DNA from: Mucilaginibacter gossypiicola
GTDB taxonomy: Bacteria; Bacteroidota; Bacteroidia; Sphingobacteriales; Sphingobacteriaceae
Reading direction: 5' to 3'
DNA: 64,000 nt
NCBI RefSeq assembly: GCF_900110105.1
Contig: NZ_FOCL01000007.1
Span: 1-64,000 of the forward strand
The translations under genes and the position numbers were made by a program. Under the pieces are notes generated by a model. That model was not told the DNA's origin, searched no databases, and saw only the letters and a list, made by a program, of their open reading frames with translations. Positions 1 to 7,886 of the stretch are shown one piece after another. Within the stretch, counting starts at the first letter, position 1. Every line of letters begins with the position of its first letter.

Positions 1-263
1 ATCTTTGAGCGCTGTTGACTAAAAGCAGACTTGGTGGCTTTCAGTTCCTGAAAACCCATATGATCGAAGAATGCTGATAGCTCTATATCATAACTTCTCT
101 TAAAAAAATTAAGCAGCATGCATACTACCAGTTCAAAATGAAGCTTACGCCTTCTGCTAAAAGCATTACAAGAGTTGGTGAATAGCTGTCTTAACTCGCT
201 ATTTTGAGATGAAAGGGCAATAAAATTCCGTAAATCTGAAATGATTTTTAAGTTTGCTGACAT
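1..263 (-). CDS. IS4-like transposase, N-terminal part (cut by window edge)
   Basis: Translating the minus strand from an ATG at 263 gives 87 codons that run off the left edge. The text contains an RRRKL-F block, then LLNFFKRSYDIEL and KSAFSQQR. This layout resembles the start of IS4-superfamily DDE transposases, in which a basic 'TRKRKL' block is followed by a hydrophobic helix. The DDE catalytic part lies outside the window, so completeness and activity cannot be judged. A nested inverted repeat sits directly upstream of the start codon. Family assignment is from memory of the motif, not a search. Confidence 0.7.
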   Translation of the reverse strand, partial: MSANLKIISDLRNFIALSSQNSELRQLFTNSCNAFSRRRKLHFELVVCMLLNFFKRSYDIELSAFFDHMGFQELKATKSAFSQQRSK

Positions 264-324
264 ACCACAGTTTTTTGATTCGTAACCATAAAGAACCGGA
301 TTTTATCCGGTTCTGAACTGTGGT
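264..324. repeat. Nested inverted repeat upstream of the transposase start
   Basis: An outer 9-bp pair (ACCACAGTT at 264-272, AACTGTGGT at 316-324) encloses a perfect 9-bp hairpin (292-300 with 306-314, loop TTTTA). It abuts the transposase ATG. It could be the terminal region of the element or a structure that limits transposase translation or read-through; which one is inference. Confidence 0.6.
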
Positions 325-461
325 GTTCCTTAACTTAATGACATTGGGATACCGGCCTGTGGCTAAGGCCCGTGTAGTATGAGCGTACAGCCCGGGCCGC
401 AGGCAACGCCCATATTATAAAACCGATAAAAAAAATTCTAATAATCAATGACTTACGGTTG

Positions 462-543
462 CGTCATTAGAAGGTACGAAGCAATCTCCGACTTGCAGAG
501 CTACTCTGTATAGTTCGCGATTGCTTCGTACCTCGCAATGACG
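462..543. repeat. Dispersed palindromic repeat, copy 1
   Basis: The right arm at 519-543 (GATTGCTTCGTACC then TCGCAATGACG) pairs with a degenerate left arm starting at 462. The same arms and the inner CTTGCAGAGC and AGTTCGCG blocks recur in inverted orientation at 41855-41948. This marks a mobile REP-like family rather than a gene. Confidence 0.8.
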
Positions 544-595
544 GGGGGATTAAGTTATAATAAAAATAACCTTTCATCTTTATTTTCATTTTTTT

Positions 596-624
596 TTGAA
601 AGTTTAAAAACTTATCTATCTTTG
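596..624 (+). promoter_or_regulatory. Bacteroidota-type promoter of the GbsR-like gene
   Basis: TTG at 596-598, an 18-nt spacer, then TATCTTTG at 617-624 matches the TTG-N19-TAnnTTTG consensus. The start codon follows after only three nucleotides. Confidence 0.65.
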
Positions 625-627
625 TGC

Positions 628-1134
628 ATGGAATTGGCAGAGGCAAGGTTAAAATTTATCGAGGCGTGGGGTAAGCTGGGATCGGAGTGGGGGATAAACC
701 GCACCATGGCCCAGGTACATGCTTTGCTGATGATCTCGCCTGAAGCTTTGACCACGGAAGAAGTAATGGCCGAGTTAAGCATTTCGCGTGGCAATGCAAA
801 CATGACCCTGCGCGATTTAATTGACTGGGGCCTGGTAGAAAAGCAGCATAAAACCGGTGAACGCAAAGAGTTTTTTTACGCCGAAAAGGATGTATGGACT
901 ATTGCCCGCCGTGTAGCCGAAGAACGTAAAAAACGCGAGCTTACGCCTATTATCAAAATACTTGACCAACTGGCAGGGGTAGAGGGGGATGCAAAAGATC
1001 CGGCTTATAAAACATTTAAAACTACGGTTACTGATATCAACAAGTTGGCTAATAATGTGAACAAAACACTTGATACCATGCTTAAAGCCGAGGAGAATTG
1101 GTTTTTTGGTTCGATACTGAAAGTGTTTAAATAA
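628..1134 (+). CDS. GbsR/MarR-family transcriptional regulator
   Basis: A 168-residue DNA-binding regulator with a winged helix. The sequence MELAEARLKFIEAWGKLGS, then WGINRTMAQVHALL and SISRGNANM, fits the GbsR/PadR-like MarR group known for repressing osmoprotectant or transport genes. I chose the ATG at 628: family members usually begin with this acidic helix, and the -7 box ends at 624. A longer reading from 538 would start inside the dispersed repeat. The transcript may therefore be leaderless. The small membrane protein that follows after 73 nt is the likely co-transcribed partner. The effector is not visible. Confidence 0.85.
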   Translation: MELAEARLKFIEAWGKLGSEWGINRTMAQVHALLMISPEALTTEEVMAELSISRGNANMTLRDLIDWGLVEKQHKTGERKEFFYAEKDVWTIARRVAEERKKRELTPIIKILDQLAGVEGDAKDPAYKTFKTTVTDINKLANNVNKTLDTMLKAEENWFFGSILKVFK

Positions 1135-1207
1135 ATTTTTTTAAATTAAAATTTCAATTTTTACTGAAAATTCTAAATAATTAATAATAAATAAAACCCT
1201 AAGCGTC

Positions 1208-1579
1208 ATGAACTACTTTATTTTAACCTATGTTATTTATCTGTTGGCAAGTATTGCATTAACTGTATGGGTGGCCAAAGTGCTGTTTAAAAACGGACGA
1301 ATTTTTTTGGTAGATATATTTCACGGCAACAACGAACTGGCCGATTCTGTAAACAAACTGCTGGTGGTAGGCTTTTACCTGGTAAATATAGGTTATATGA
1401 GCCTGGCCCTTAAAGAGTATGGCTCTATAGCCAGTATGCAGGTAGTGGTAGAGGTATTGAGCTATAAAGTGGGCTGGATCATTTTAATATTAGGCGGTAT
1501 GCATTTCCTAAACCTTGTCATTTTCTTTAAGCTGCGTAACCGCGCTAAACGGGAAAAGGCATTTAATACAAATGTTTGA
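1208..1579 (+). CDS. Small integral membrane protein, unknown function
   Basis: 123 residues with three likely membrane segments (about 3-26, 50-70 and 85-108) and a basic C-terminal tail (KLRNRAKREK) that should face the cytoplasm. No catalytic motif is visible. It follows the GbsR-like regulator on the same strand, so it is probably its target or partner gene. I recognise the general type from Bacteroidota genomes but know no assigned role. Confidence 0.7.
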   Translation: MNYFILTYVIYLLASIALTVWVAKVLFKNGRIFLVDIFHGNNELADSVNKLLVVGFYLVNIGYMSLALKEYGSIASMQVVVEVLSYKVGWIILILGGMHFLNLVIFFKLRNRAKREKAFNTNV

Positions 1580-1658
1580 TTTTTAGTTTTTTGTTTTGAT
1601 TTGGCGGGGTGGGCAAGCGTTTGTCTGCCCCGTTTTTTGGGGAGATATGCATTGTATA

Positions 1659-2024
1659 TCAGGCAGCACTTCTTAATTGCCTGCTTATACTGTTCAGCAA
1701 AACATCAATATCAAAAGGTTTGGCTATAAAATCGTCGGGTGATCCGGCCTGGGTGAGCACGCCGGGGTTATGGCTGGCCGAAATTAATATCACGGGTATG
1801 TTTTTAGTTTCCTGCTGATTTTTAAGGGCTTTGCAAAGTTCGCGGCCGTCTAAATTGCCAAGCATAATATCAAGCAAAATTAAATCAGGCTCATGCTGCT
1901 TTATGCAGTCAAACAAACTTTTGCCTTCAGTTAAAGTCTCAACCTCATAACCTGAGTCTTCCAGTATATATTTTATGATCTCCAAAATATCTTTGTCGTC
2001 GTCCACCGCTAATATCCGTCGCAT
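1659..2024 (-). CDS. Single-domain response regulator (CheY-like receiver)
   Basis: 121 residues consisting of one receiver domain and no output domain. Acidic pocket D8-D10, phospho-acceptor D52 in LILLDIML, conserved S82 and K102 in the KPF motif are all present, so it should accept phosphate from a histidine kinase. No kinase is encoded in this window. Such stand-alone receivers usually act by protein-protein contact. A second one of the same size lies at 3087-3443 on the same strand, with two zinc-ribbon genes between them. Confidence 0.92.
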   Translation of the reverse strand: MRRILAVDDDKDILEIIKYILEDSGYEVETLTEGKSLFDCIKQHEPDLILLDIMLGNLDGRELCKALKNQQETKNIPVILISASHNPGVLTQAGSPDDFIAKPFDIDVLLNSISRQLRSAA

Positions 2025-2241
2025 ATGTAATCTGTAAAAATTGTATCAGCAAAAAAAATCGATATAGCTTATTCAATATCAGGTTACACTGAGCAATTTT
2101 TATACCAAGTATTATATCAAATATGAATCTGTATTTGTTCGGTTTTTATGCGGAAGATTTTATGATTTATTAATCACTGCAAAGTGTAGCGGGTATACTA
2201 ATGTATATTAATAAGGGCAGTGTTGTAAAATAGCATAATTG

Positions 2242-2274
2242 TACTTTAAGCTCTGGCTATTTATGCTTAAAGTA
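2242..2274. repeat. 10-bp perfect hairpin
   Basis: TACTTTAAGC at 2242-2251 pairs exactly with GCTTAAAGTA at 2265-2274. It lies just past the 3' end of the minus-strand zinc-ribbon gene that stops at 2322 but has no clear U-run on that strand. It may be a weak terminator or a processing signal. Confidence 0.4.
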
Positions 2275-2321
2275 AAAAAGAATATCAAGTTAACAGTGAA
2301 AACAGAATAACTGACCGAAAG

Positions 2322-2495
2322 TTATTTAATAAAAATATGGGCTGATTTTTTGCATTTGGCGCAAAAATATTTCCTAACTGGTATAAAAAACAGGACGTTT
2401 TTTAAAAACCAACTTCTTCGCATCTGGAAATGATAAGGGGCTCCGCACTTTGAACAATAGTACTTTTTTCTTGAGTTAGCTTCGTTTTCTTCCAC
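2322..2495 (-). CDS. Small zinc-ribbon protein (57 aa, GTG start)
   Basis: Reading from GTG at 2495 gives 57 residues with C14-x2-C17 and C45-x2-C48, an aromatic middle (SWFLKNVLFFIPVRKYF) and a basic end. The spacing between cysteine pairs (27 residues) equals that of the neighbour at 2613-2798, so the two are tandem paralogues. A TAA two codons upstream of the GTG in the same frame forces this start. The four cysteines suggest one structural zinc. Role unknown. The hydrophobic middle between the knuckles could be membrane-associated or a buried core. Confidence 0.7.
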   Translation of the reverse strand: MEENEANSRKKYYCSKCGAPYHFQMRRSWFLKNVLFFIPVRKYFCAKCKKSAHIFIK

Positions 2496-2612
2496 AAATT
2501 TTTAAATAACAGGAAGCCAAAATACAATATCTATGTTATTGATTGTGAAGAAAAAAAGAAAAAGTACTTTTAAGTAGTTGTTAATTTACTTTTAAGAAAT
2601 TAATTAAATTAG

Positions 2613-2798
2613 TTATCGTAATACATACCGCTTGCGTTGGCACTTGTAGCACATATATCTTTTTATGGGAAGGAAAAACAGAATTTTTTTCACAAAAAAA
2701 CCTCTGGGTATGCGGGTGTCAAGCTCTGATTTACACCGCGGGCACAGCGGTGCTTTCCTTACTTCTGTTTTGTCTTGTTCTGTTATAGATAGTACCAT
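2613..2798 (-). CDS. Small zinc-ribbon protein (61 aa)
   Basis: 61 residues with C19-x2-C22 (LCPRCKSEL) and C50-x2-C53 (YMCYKCQRKRY), a hydrophobic IRGFF/ILFFLP-type middle and a basic C-terminus. Two CxxC knuckles imply a zinc ribbon. I recall similar short proteins in Sphingobacteriaceae, without known function. It lies upstream of the paralogue at 2322-2495 (117 nt apart) and between two receiver-domain genes on the same strand, which suggests a common function or regulation. Confidence 0.75.
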   Translation of the reverse strand: MVLSITEQDKTEVRKAPLCPRCKSELDTRIPRGFFVKKILFFLPIKRYMCYKCQRKRYVLR

Positions 2799-3086
2799 AA
2801 TACAATCAGGGGTTATTGTATTTAATTAATTGTTGTATTAACTTATAAAACAAAGTTAATGTAATTATCAATGTTTTAATAAGGGTGTTGAAGTATTGAT
2901 AAATATTTAATTGAAGCCGTAAAAAGGCACTGTATTTATAATGGAGCAGACATTTAGCTGCTTTTTTTGTTTTTTTGATAATTACAGCTGCTTATTACAG
3001 GAAAAGATTTATAACTAATGCTTAAAGTGTGCAAAAAACAGGGCAGATAAATGGTTGATAGGTTGAGGGAAAGGATGGCTTAACTT

Positions 3087-3443
3087 TTAAAGCAGGTTAT
3101 TTACCTTTTCAACAAGCTCGGTCAAATCAAATGGCTTATTGATTATCGAGTCGCATCCGTAACTAATGAGTTCACTTTCATTATTCACATAGGCCGAAAA
3201 GATAATTACGGGGGTATTGCCAAATTTAGGGTGTACTTTTATGTTACGGCAAATTTCGCCTCCATTGGTGCCGGCTACACGATAATCCAGTATTACCAGG
3301 TCTGGTTCAAAGCTTTCAATCAGCGGCAGAACGTCGGTACTTACTGATGTACTTTTAACTTCAAATTGCTCATAAGTAAGGGTTTCATGAACAATATCAA
3401 GGATGTCCTGATTGTCATCCAATACTAAAATACGCTTAACCAT
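3087..3443 (-). CDS. Single-domain response regulator (CheY-like receiver)
   Basis: 118 residues, one receiver domain. D9-D10, phospho-acceptor D53 (LVILDYRV), S83 and K103 (NKPF) are intact. There is no DNA-binding or enzymatic output domain. It differs clearly in sequence from the receiver at 1659-2024, so this is not a recent duplication. A TAATTTTG box on the minus strand at 3555-3562, with TTA 19 nt upstream, is a plausible promoter that would give a leader of about 100 nt. No cognate kinase is in the window. Confidence 0.92.
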   Translation of the reverse strand: MVKRILVLDDNQDILDIVHETLTYEQFEVKSTSVSTDVLPLIESFEPDLVILDYRVAGTNGGEICRNIKVHPKFGNTPVIIFSAYVNNESELISYGCDSIINKPFDLTELVEKVNNLL

Positions 3444-3809
3444 AATAAAAATTAAAGAAATAAATGCCGAAAAGGTATTAAAGTATGCTCGTCAAAATAC
3501 AGTATCCCGTAAATAGTGGTTTGGGTTTAATCTTAATCGGATAAAACTTTAATGCAAAATTAAAACTATTTTTTATAAAATTAATCAAACAAGCCATAAA
3601 TAGTAACAAGTTGTAGGAATAATTATACAAGCTTCCTGTTTTTCAGGTTGTAACTGCAAATACCGTGTAAATGCTATTGATAACAAGGTAGTAAAAAGCT
3701 TTTACCATTAAAAATCTGAAACTCAAATTTTGTTGTTACATTAGTTGGCCGCAGCGGGTGTTCAATGCGCTGGTTATACACCACAGGCCCTACATAAACT
3801 TATAATTTA
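3444..3809. other. Divergent intergenic region, no gene seen
   Basis: AT-rich DNA between the minus-strand receiver gene and the plus-strand GntP gene. Apart from the candidate receiver promoter box (3555-3562, minus) I see nothing specific, and no clear TAnnTTTG box in front of the permease. Confidence 0.5.
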
Positions 3810-5126
3810 ATGGTACTATTAACTATCCTCTTTTGTATTGTTCTGCTGGTTTTGCTTGTGAGCCTTGTAAAAGTAAATCCCTTTATCGCATTTCTGCTTG
3901 TTTCAATAGTAGCAGGTTTGTTATTGGGTATACCTATTAATAAAGTAACCGCCTCGGTGCAAAAAGGTATGGGCGATATATTAGGCCAGCTGCTCATCAT
4001 TATTTGCCTTGGCGCTATGTTGGGTAAGCTTGTAGCTGTAAGCGGGGCCGCGCAAAAAATAGCAGGTGTACTTGTTGATGCTGTAGGCGAGAAATACATT
4101 CAATGGGCCCTGGTTGTTGCCGGCTTTATTATAGGTATTCCGTTATTTTACGGTATTGGTTTCGTGTTAATGGTGCCGCTCATATTTTCGGTTGTTTACA
4201 AATACAAACTGCCCGCCGTTTATATAGGTTTGCCCATGCTGGCCTCGTTATCTGTAACGCATGGCTTTTTGCCACCGCACCCTTCGCCATCGGCATTAGT
4301 AGCTTTATTTCATGCTAATATGGCAACCACATTTATTTACGGCCTTATCATAGCTATTCCGGCCATTATATTGGCAGGGCCCGTGTTTGCACAATTCCTT
4401 AAAAAAATCCCATCAGAGCCGCTGGCCACTTTTCGGGCAGAAGAATTGCCTGCCGAAAAGCTGCCCGGTGCATTCAATAGCTTTTTTACCGCTTTGTTGC
4501 CGGTTTTACTGTTAATGCTCACCGCTTTTTTTCCATACCTCAATATAAAAGACCCCGGAGTGTCAAAAGTCATTTCATTTCTTGGCGATCCATCAATTGT
4601 TATGCTGATAGCACTTTTGGTTGCTACTTACACATTGGGTATAAGGCAAGGCAGAAACATGGGCCAGCTTGCAGGCAGCTTTACCGATGCAGTAAAGGAT
4701 GTAGCGTTAATATTGCTGATTATAGCGGGATCCGGTGCATTTAAAGAAGTTTTGACGGCCAGTGGGGTAAGCAGCCAAATAGCAGCGCAATTACAATCTT
4801 TCAATTTACCCCCCTTGTTGCTGGGCTGGGTAATTGCAGCAATTATCCGTGTTAGCTTAGGCTCGGCAACAGTAGCCGGATTAACGGCAGCAGGCATTGT
4901 AGCGCCATTGGTTTTACAAAATCACATCAACCCTAATTTAATGGTGCTATCTATCGGTGCCGGCAGCCTTGCATTTTCGCATGTAAATGATTCGGGGTTT
5001 TGGCTGTATAAGGAATATTTTAATTTAAGTATTAAAGATACCATAAAGTCATGGTCGTTAATGGAGACACTGGTTTCTGTGATCGGGCTTGTTGGCGTAA
5101 CCATTATTAACCTGTTTGTTAAATAA
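3810..5126 (+). CDS. GntP-family gluconate/organic acid permease
   Basis: 438 residues, almost entirely hydrophobic, with about 12 membrane segments. Family marks include the early 'NPFIAFLLVSIVAGLLLGIP' stretch, HGFLPPHPSP near residue 150, and SLGSATVAG and SHVNDSGFW in the C-terminal half, all typical of GntP/GntT proton symporters for gluconate and related sugar acids. It acts in the inner membrane. The next gene begins 4 nt after the stop and encodes a secreted alpha/beta hydrolase, so the two form an operon. The exact substrate cannot be read from the sequence. Confidence 0.9.
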   Translation: MVLLTILFCIVLLVLLVSLVKVNPFIAFLLVSIVAGLLLGIPINKVTASVQKGMGDILGQLLIIICLGAMLGKLVAVSGAAQKIAGVLVDAVGEKYIQWALVVAGFIIGIPLFYGIGFVLMVPLIFSVVYKYKLPAVYIGLPMLASLSVTHGFLPPHPSPSALVALFHANMATTFIYGLIIAIPAIILAGPVFAQFLKKIPSEPLATFRAEELPAEKLPGAFNSFFTALLPVLLLMLTAFFPYLNIKDPGVSKVISFLGDPSIVMLIALLVATYTLGIRQGRNMGQLAGSFTDAVKDVALILLIIAGSGAFKEVLTASGVSSQIAAQLQSFNLPPLLLGWVIAAIIRVSLGSATVAGLTAAGIVAPLVLQNHINPNLMVLSIGAGSLAFSHVNDSGFWLYKEYFNLSIKDTIKSWSLMETLVSVIGLVGVTIINLFVK

Positions 5127-5130
5127 AGCC

Positions 5131-5946
5131 ATGATAAAACAAATACTGGTAAGCCTGATCCTGGCAATTTTTATGCTAACCGTCAGCAACAATGTTTGGG
5201 CACAGCAGGCTACTGTAACCGGCAGCTACTATAACTCGTTTGATGGTGTAAAGATTTATTACGAAGTAAAAGGCGATGGCTTCCCGGTAATACTGGTACA
5301 TGGTTTTTCGGGTACCGGCGAAGGCTGGAAAAAAGGACAGCTTTATAATGATTTGTTAACCGCAGGATATAAAGTAATCATATTAGATCAACGTGGTAAC
5401 GGGCGATCGGATAAACCCCATACCGATGCAGGTTATGCTAACGATGCCGAAGCTAAGGATATTATGGGCCTGGCTACGAGCCTGGGGTTGAAACAATATG
5501 ACATTGTTGGATACTCTCGCGGATCGATTATCACGTCGCGGGTGTTTGTGCTTGATAAACGTGTTAAAAAGGCTGTAATGGGTGGCATGGGCGATGCATA
5601 TACTAATCCCGAATGGCCGCGCAGGATCCACGCCTATAAGGCTTTAATGGGCGATACCAGTTTTCATGATGTTGACGGAATGATTAAATACATCCGCAGT
5701 AACCCTTTTGATGAGCTCGCGTTGGCGTATCAGCAAAAGTGGCAACCCTCAACCAGCAAACAGGAATTAGCTAAAGTGAAAATGCCCGTATTGCTTATCG
5801 ACGGTACCGAAGATCATGATAACGGCGATGAAGTTGCACTTAATAAGCTTATCCCCAACTCCAGGCTTGTCCACGTTCCCGGCGATCATAACAGCGCCAG
5901 TCGTACTCCCGAATTTTCAAAAGTTGTGTTGGATTTCCTGAAATAG
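5131..5946 (+). CDS. Secreted alpha/beta hydrolase
   Basis: 271 residues. A signal peptide (about 1-25, ending VWAQQ) directs it to the periplasm. The hydrolase fold shows the oxyanion HGF motif (57-59), LDQRGNGRSD, the nucleophile elbow GYSRG with Ser129, an acid near D228 and His253 in PGDHNSA, a complete catalytic triad. I chose ATG 5131 because the upstream TTG at 5116 overlaps the permease and weakens the signal peptide. Co-transcription with GntP suggests it releases an acid for uptake, for instance by ester or lactone hydrolysis; that is inference. Confidence 0.88.
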   Translation: MIKQILVSLILAIFMLTVSNNVWAQQATVTGSYYNSFDGVKIYYEVKGDGFPVILVHGFSGTGEGWKKGQLYNDLLTAGYKVIILDQRGNGRSDKPHTDAGYANDAEAKDIMGLATSLGLKQYDIVGYSRGSIITSRVFVLDKRVKKAVMGGMGDAYTNPEWPRRIHAYKALMGDTSFHDVDGMIKYIRSNPFDELALAYQQKWQPSTSKQELAKVKMPVLLIDGTEDHDNGDEVALNKLIPNSRLVHVPGDHNSASRTPEFSKVVLDFLK

Positions 5947-6049
5947 TACTTTCAGTTTAGATCTTTTGTCGGATTTTTAAAGCGTTATTTTCAAAACGGC
6001 CTGCTATTTGTATAAGTGTTTTTGTTAACACTTATTAATACATACCATT

Positions 6050-6400
6050 ATGAAAAAGTTGATGCTATATATGTGCTTTTTAATTGGCCTGATGTTATCC
6101 TTCAGTATTAATGCCAACGCACAAACAACACAGAAAAAGGGGATCAGTAAACAAGGTAAGGGAGCTATAATAGGCGGTGCCGGCGGTGCTATCGCAGGTG
6201 GGTTAATAACACATAGCGCTGGCGGTGCATTGGTAGGAGGTGCGCTTGGTGCCGGTGGTGGTTACATTATTGGCAACGAAGCCCGCAGGCGCGAAGAAAA
6301 AAGGAAACGCGCGGCTCGTATTGCCTGGCGCAGGGCACATCCGCATCATCATTATACCACCACCAAAACAACGGTAACTAAGACCACAACTTACCACTAA
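6050..6400 (+). CDS. Glycine-zipper envelope protein
   Basis: 116 residues with a signal peptide (about 1-25, ANAQ) followed by a glycine-zipper stretch (GAIIGGAGGAIAGG, then GGALVGGALGAGGG) and a basic RRREEKRKRAA region with a His/Thr-rich end. Glycine-zipper segments pack in membranes or form oligomers; many related proteins are envelope or stress proteins of unknown role. It is monocistronic, with a strong terminator 17 nt downstream. Confidence 0.8.
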   Translation: MKKLMLYMCFLIGLMLSFSINANAQTTQKKGISKQGKGAIIGGAGGAIAGGLITHSAGGALVGGALGAGGGYIIGNEARRREEKRKRAARIAWRRAHPHHHYTTTKTTVTKTTTYH

Positions 6401-6416
6401 TTTAAAATACGGTTTT

Positions 6417-6455
6417 AAAGGCCTGTAATTTTTAATAGTTACAGGCCTTTTTTAT
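6417..6455 (+). terminator. Intrinsic terminator of the glycine-zipper gene
   Basis: Perfect 12-bp stem (6417-6428 with 6439-6450, core GGCCTGTAA) followed by a T-rich run. Confidence 0.9.
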
Positions 6456-6500
6456 TTAAATTAAAATTTAGCTAAATTGAAGCGATTGGGACATTTTATC

Positions 6501-6520
6501 CGTTAATAACTTTATTAACG
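6501..6520. promoter_or_regulatory. Candidate operator palindrome
   Basis: CGTTAATA-ACTT-TATTAACG is a perfect 8-bp inverted repeat 37 nt before the BamA-like gene. It has the size of a dimeric repressor site; no regulator is assigned. Confidence 0.4.
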
Positions 6521-6556
6521 ATCAAACCGCAGGGTGATTTTTCTGTTTAAAGCACG

Positions 6557-7771
6557 ATGGTGAAAGGGTTATCTGTATTAGTTTTATGTTTAATACCGGC
6601 TATGGTGCTGGCACAGGATGCAGGTACCGATACCATGAGCATAAAAAAAGATACAGTACCGCAAAGAGATGTTATTGATATAGTACGTTCGGTTTTTAAA
6701 ATAAAACCCCGGCAGCAAACAACCGAAAGAAAAAAAATTTACTTTTCTGTTTTTCCTACATCAACAAGTGATGGCCGGAGCGGGGGGAGGGCGCTGTTTA
6801 CTTCAACAACAGCAGGATTTTATCTTGGCGATGCAGCAACCACCAATTTATCAAGCTTTACTTTTACACCTTATTTTAATTTAAGGGGGAGGTATGGTTT
6901 GCCTATCAGGTCAAATATCTGGCTTGATAATAACGAGTGGAATATACAGGGTGATACCCGACTGATGGTTTATCCGCAGTATACCTGGGGGCTGGGCGGC
7001 AATCAGGGTCCGCATGATAAATTTTTGGTGAATTATAACTACCTCCGCTTTTATCAAAGCGTGTTAAAGCAGATCAAGCCATACTTTTATGCAGGTTTAG
7101 GCTATAATTTAGACTACTACATGGATATTGAAAGCAACGGCGATCAAAACCTACGGAAGTTTACCGGTTATAAGTATGGTACCGCTGCCGATCAGGATGC
7201 TTTTTCATCGGGCATTACGCTCAATTTATTATATGATTCGCGCAGAAACTCGATCAATCCGCTGCCCGGAGCTTATGCCAATGTGGTTTACCGGGTTAAC
7301 GCCAAAGCATTTGGAAGCCATACCGACTGGCGATCATTATATATTGATGTACGGAAGTACATACAGTTAAGCAATTCGGGACCTAAAAACGTGCTGGCAT
7401 TCTGGTCTTTCTTCTGGACAACGCTTACGCCGCGCACACCGTACCTAAACCTGCCGAGCCTTGGCTGGGAACCTTACCAGCGATCAGGCAGGGGATTTCC
7501 GCAAAGTCGTTACCGGGGCGATAGGCTTGCGTATTTTGAAACGGAATATCGCCGGGATATTACACGTAATGGCTTGCTGGGCTTTGTGGTATTTGCCAAT
7601 GTAAACTCTGTTACAGAACCTGAAAACCACGCTTTTGTATACTGGCACCCTGCCGGAGGAACAGGTTTACGGTTTAAATTTAATAAAAAGGCGGGCACCA
7701 ATATTAGTCTCGATTATGGAGTGAGTAAAAACTTCTCGTCAATAAGTCTTAATTTAGGCGAGGCATTTTGA
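6557..7771 (+). CDS. BamA/TamA-like outer-membrane beta-barrel (no POTRA)
   Basis: 404 residues with a signal peptide (about 1-19, VLAQ) and alternating amphipathic strands through to the end. The segment GRGFPQSRYRGDRLAYFETEYR matches the conserved Omp85 barrel region containing the RGF and (V)RG motifs, and the protein ends in a strand. A short linker rather than POTRA repeats precedes the barrel, so it is a single-barrel 'surface antigen' family member rather than BamA itself. Likely an outer-membrane pore or lipid/protein translocator of unknown substrate. Confidence 0.8.
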   Translation: MVKGLSVLVLCLIPAMVLAQDAGTDTMSIKKDTVPQRDVIDIVRSVFKIKPRQQTTERKKIYFSVFPTSTSDGRSGGRALFTSTTAGFYLGDAATTNLSSFTFTPYFNLRGRYGLPIRSNIWLDNNEWNIQGDTRLMVYPQYTWGLGGNQGPHDKFLVNYNYLRFYQSVLKQIKPYFYAGLGYNLDYYMDIESNGDQNLRKFTGYKYGTAADQDAFSSGITLNLLYDSRRNSINPLPGAYANVVYRVNAKAFGSHTDWRSLYIDVRKYIQLSNSGPKNVLAFWSFFWTTLTPRTPYLNLPSLGWEPYQRSGRGFPQSRYRGDRLAYFETEYRRDITRNGLLGFVVFANVNSVTEPENHAFVYWHPAGGTGLRFKFNKKAGTNISLDYGVSKNFSSISLNLGEAF

Positions 7772-7886
7772 TGCTTCGGTTCATAGGTTATTGATCATGG
7801 TTCATAGAATTTTAGCATGACCATTATATAACATGTGCCCATTCGCAGCTATGAACTATTAACCGTCAACTAACCAACACACAAGT

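Larger units (their letters stand above)
264..595. other. Gene-free stretch of palindromes
   Basis: No coding region is supported here. The stretch holds the transposase leader hairpin, a GC-rich imperfect palindrome at about 353-405 (GCCTGTGGC against GGCCGCAGGC), and a dispersed palindromic repeat at 462-543. The promoter of the GbsR-type regulator follows. Confidence 0.6.

Noticed and set aside
538..627. 30-codon N-terminal extension of the GbsR-like regulator
   Set aside because: It begins inside the dispersed palindrome and upstream of the -7 box; family members start at the MELAEA helix.
1609..1818. 69-codon plus-strand reading opposite the first receiver gene
   Set aside because: Lies over the intact receiver domain on the other strand and has no protein-like features.
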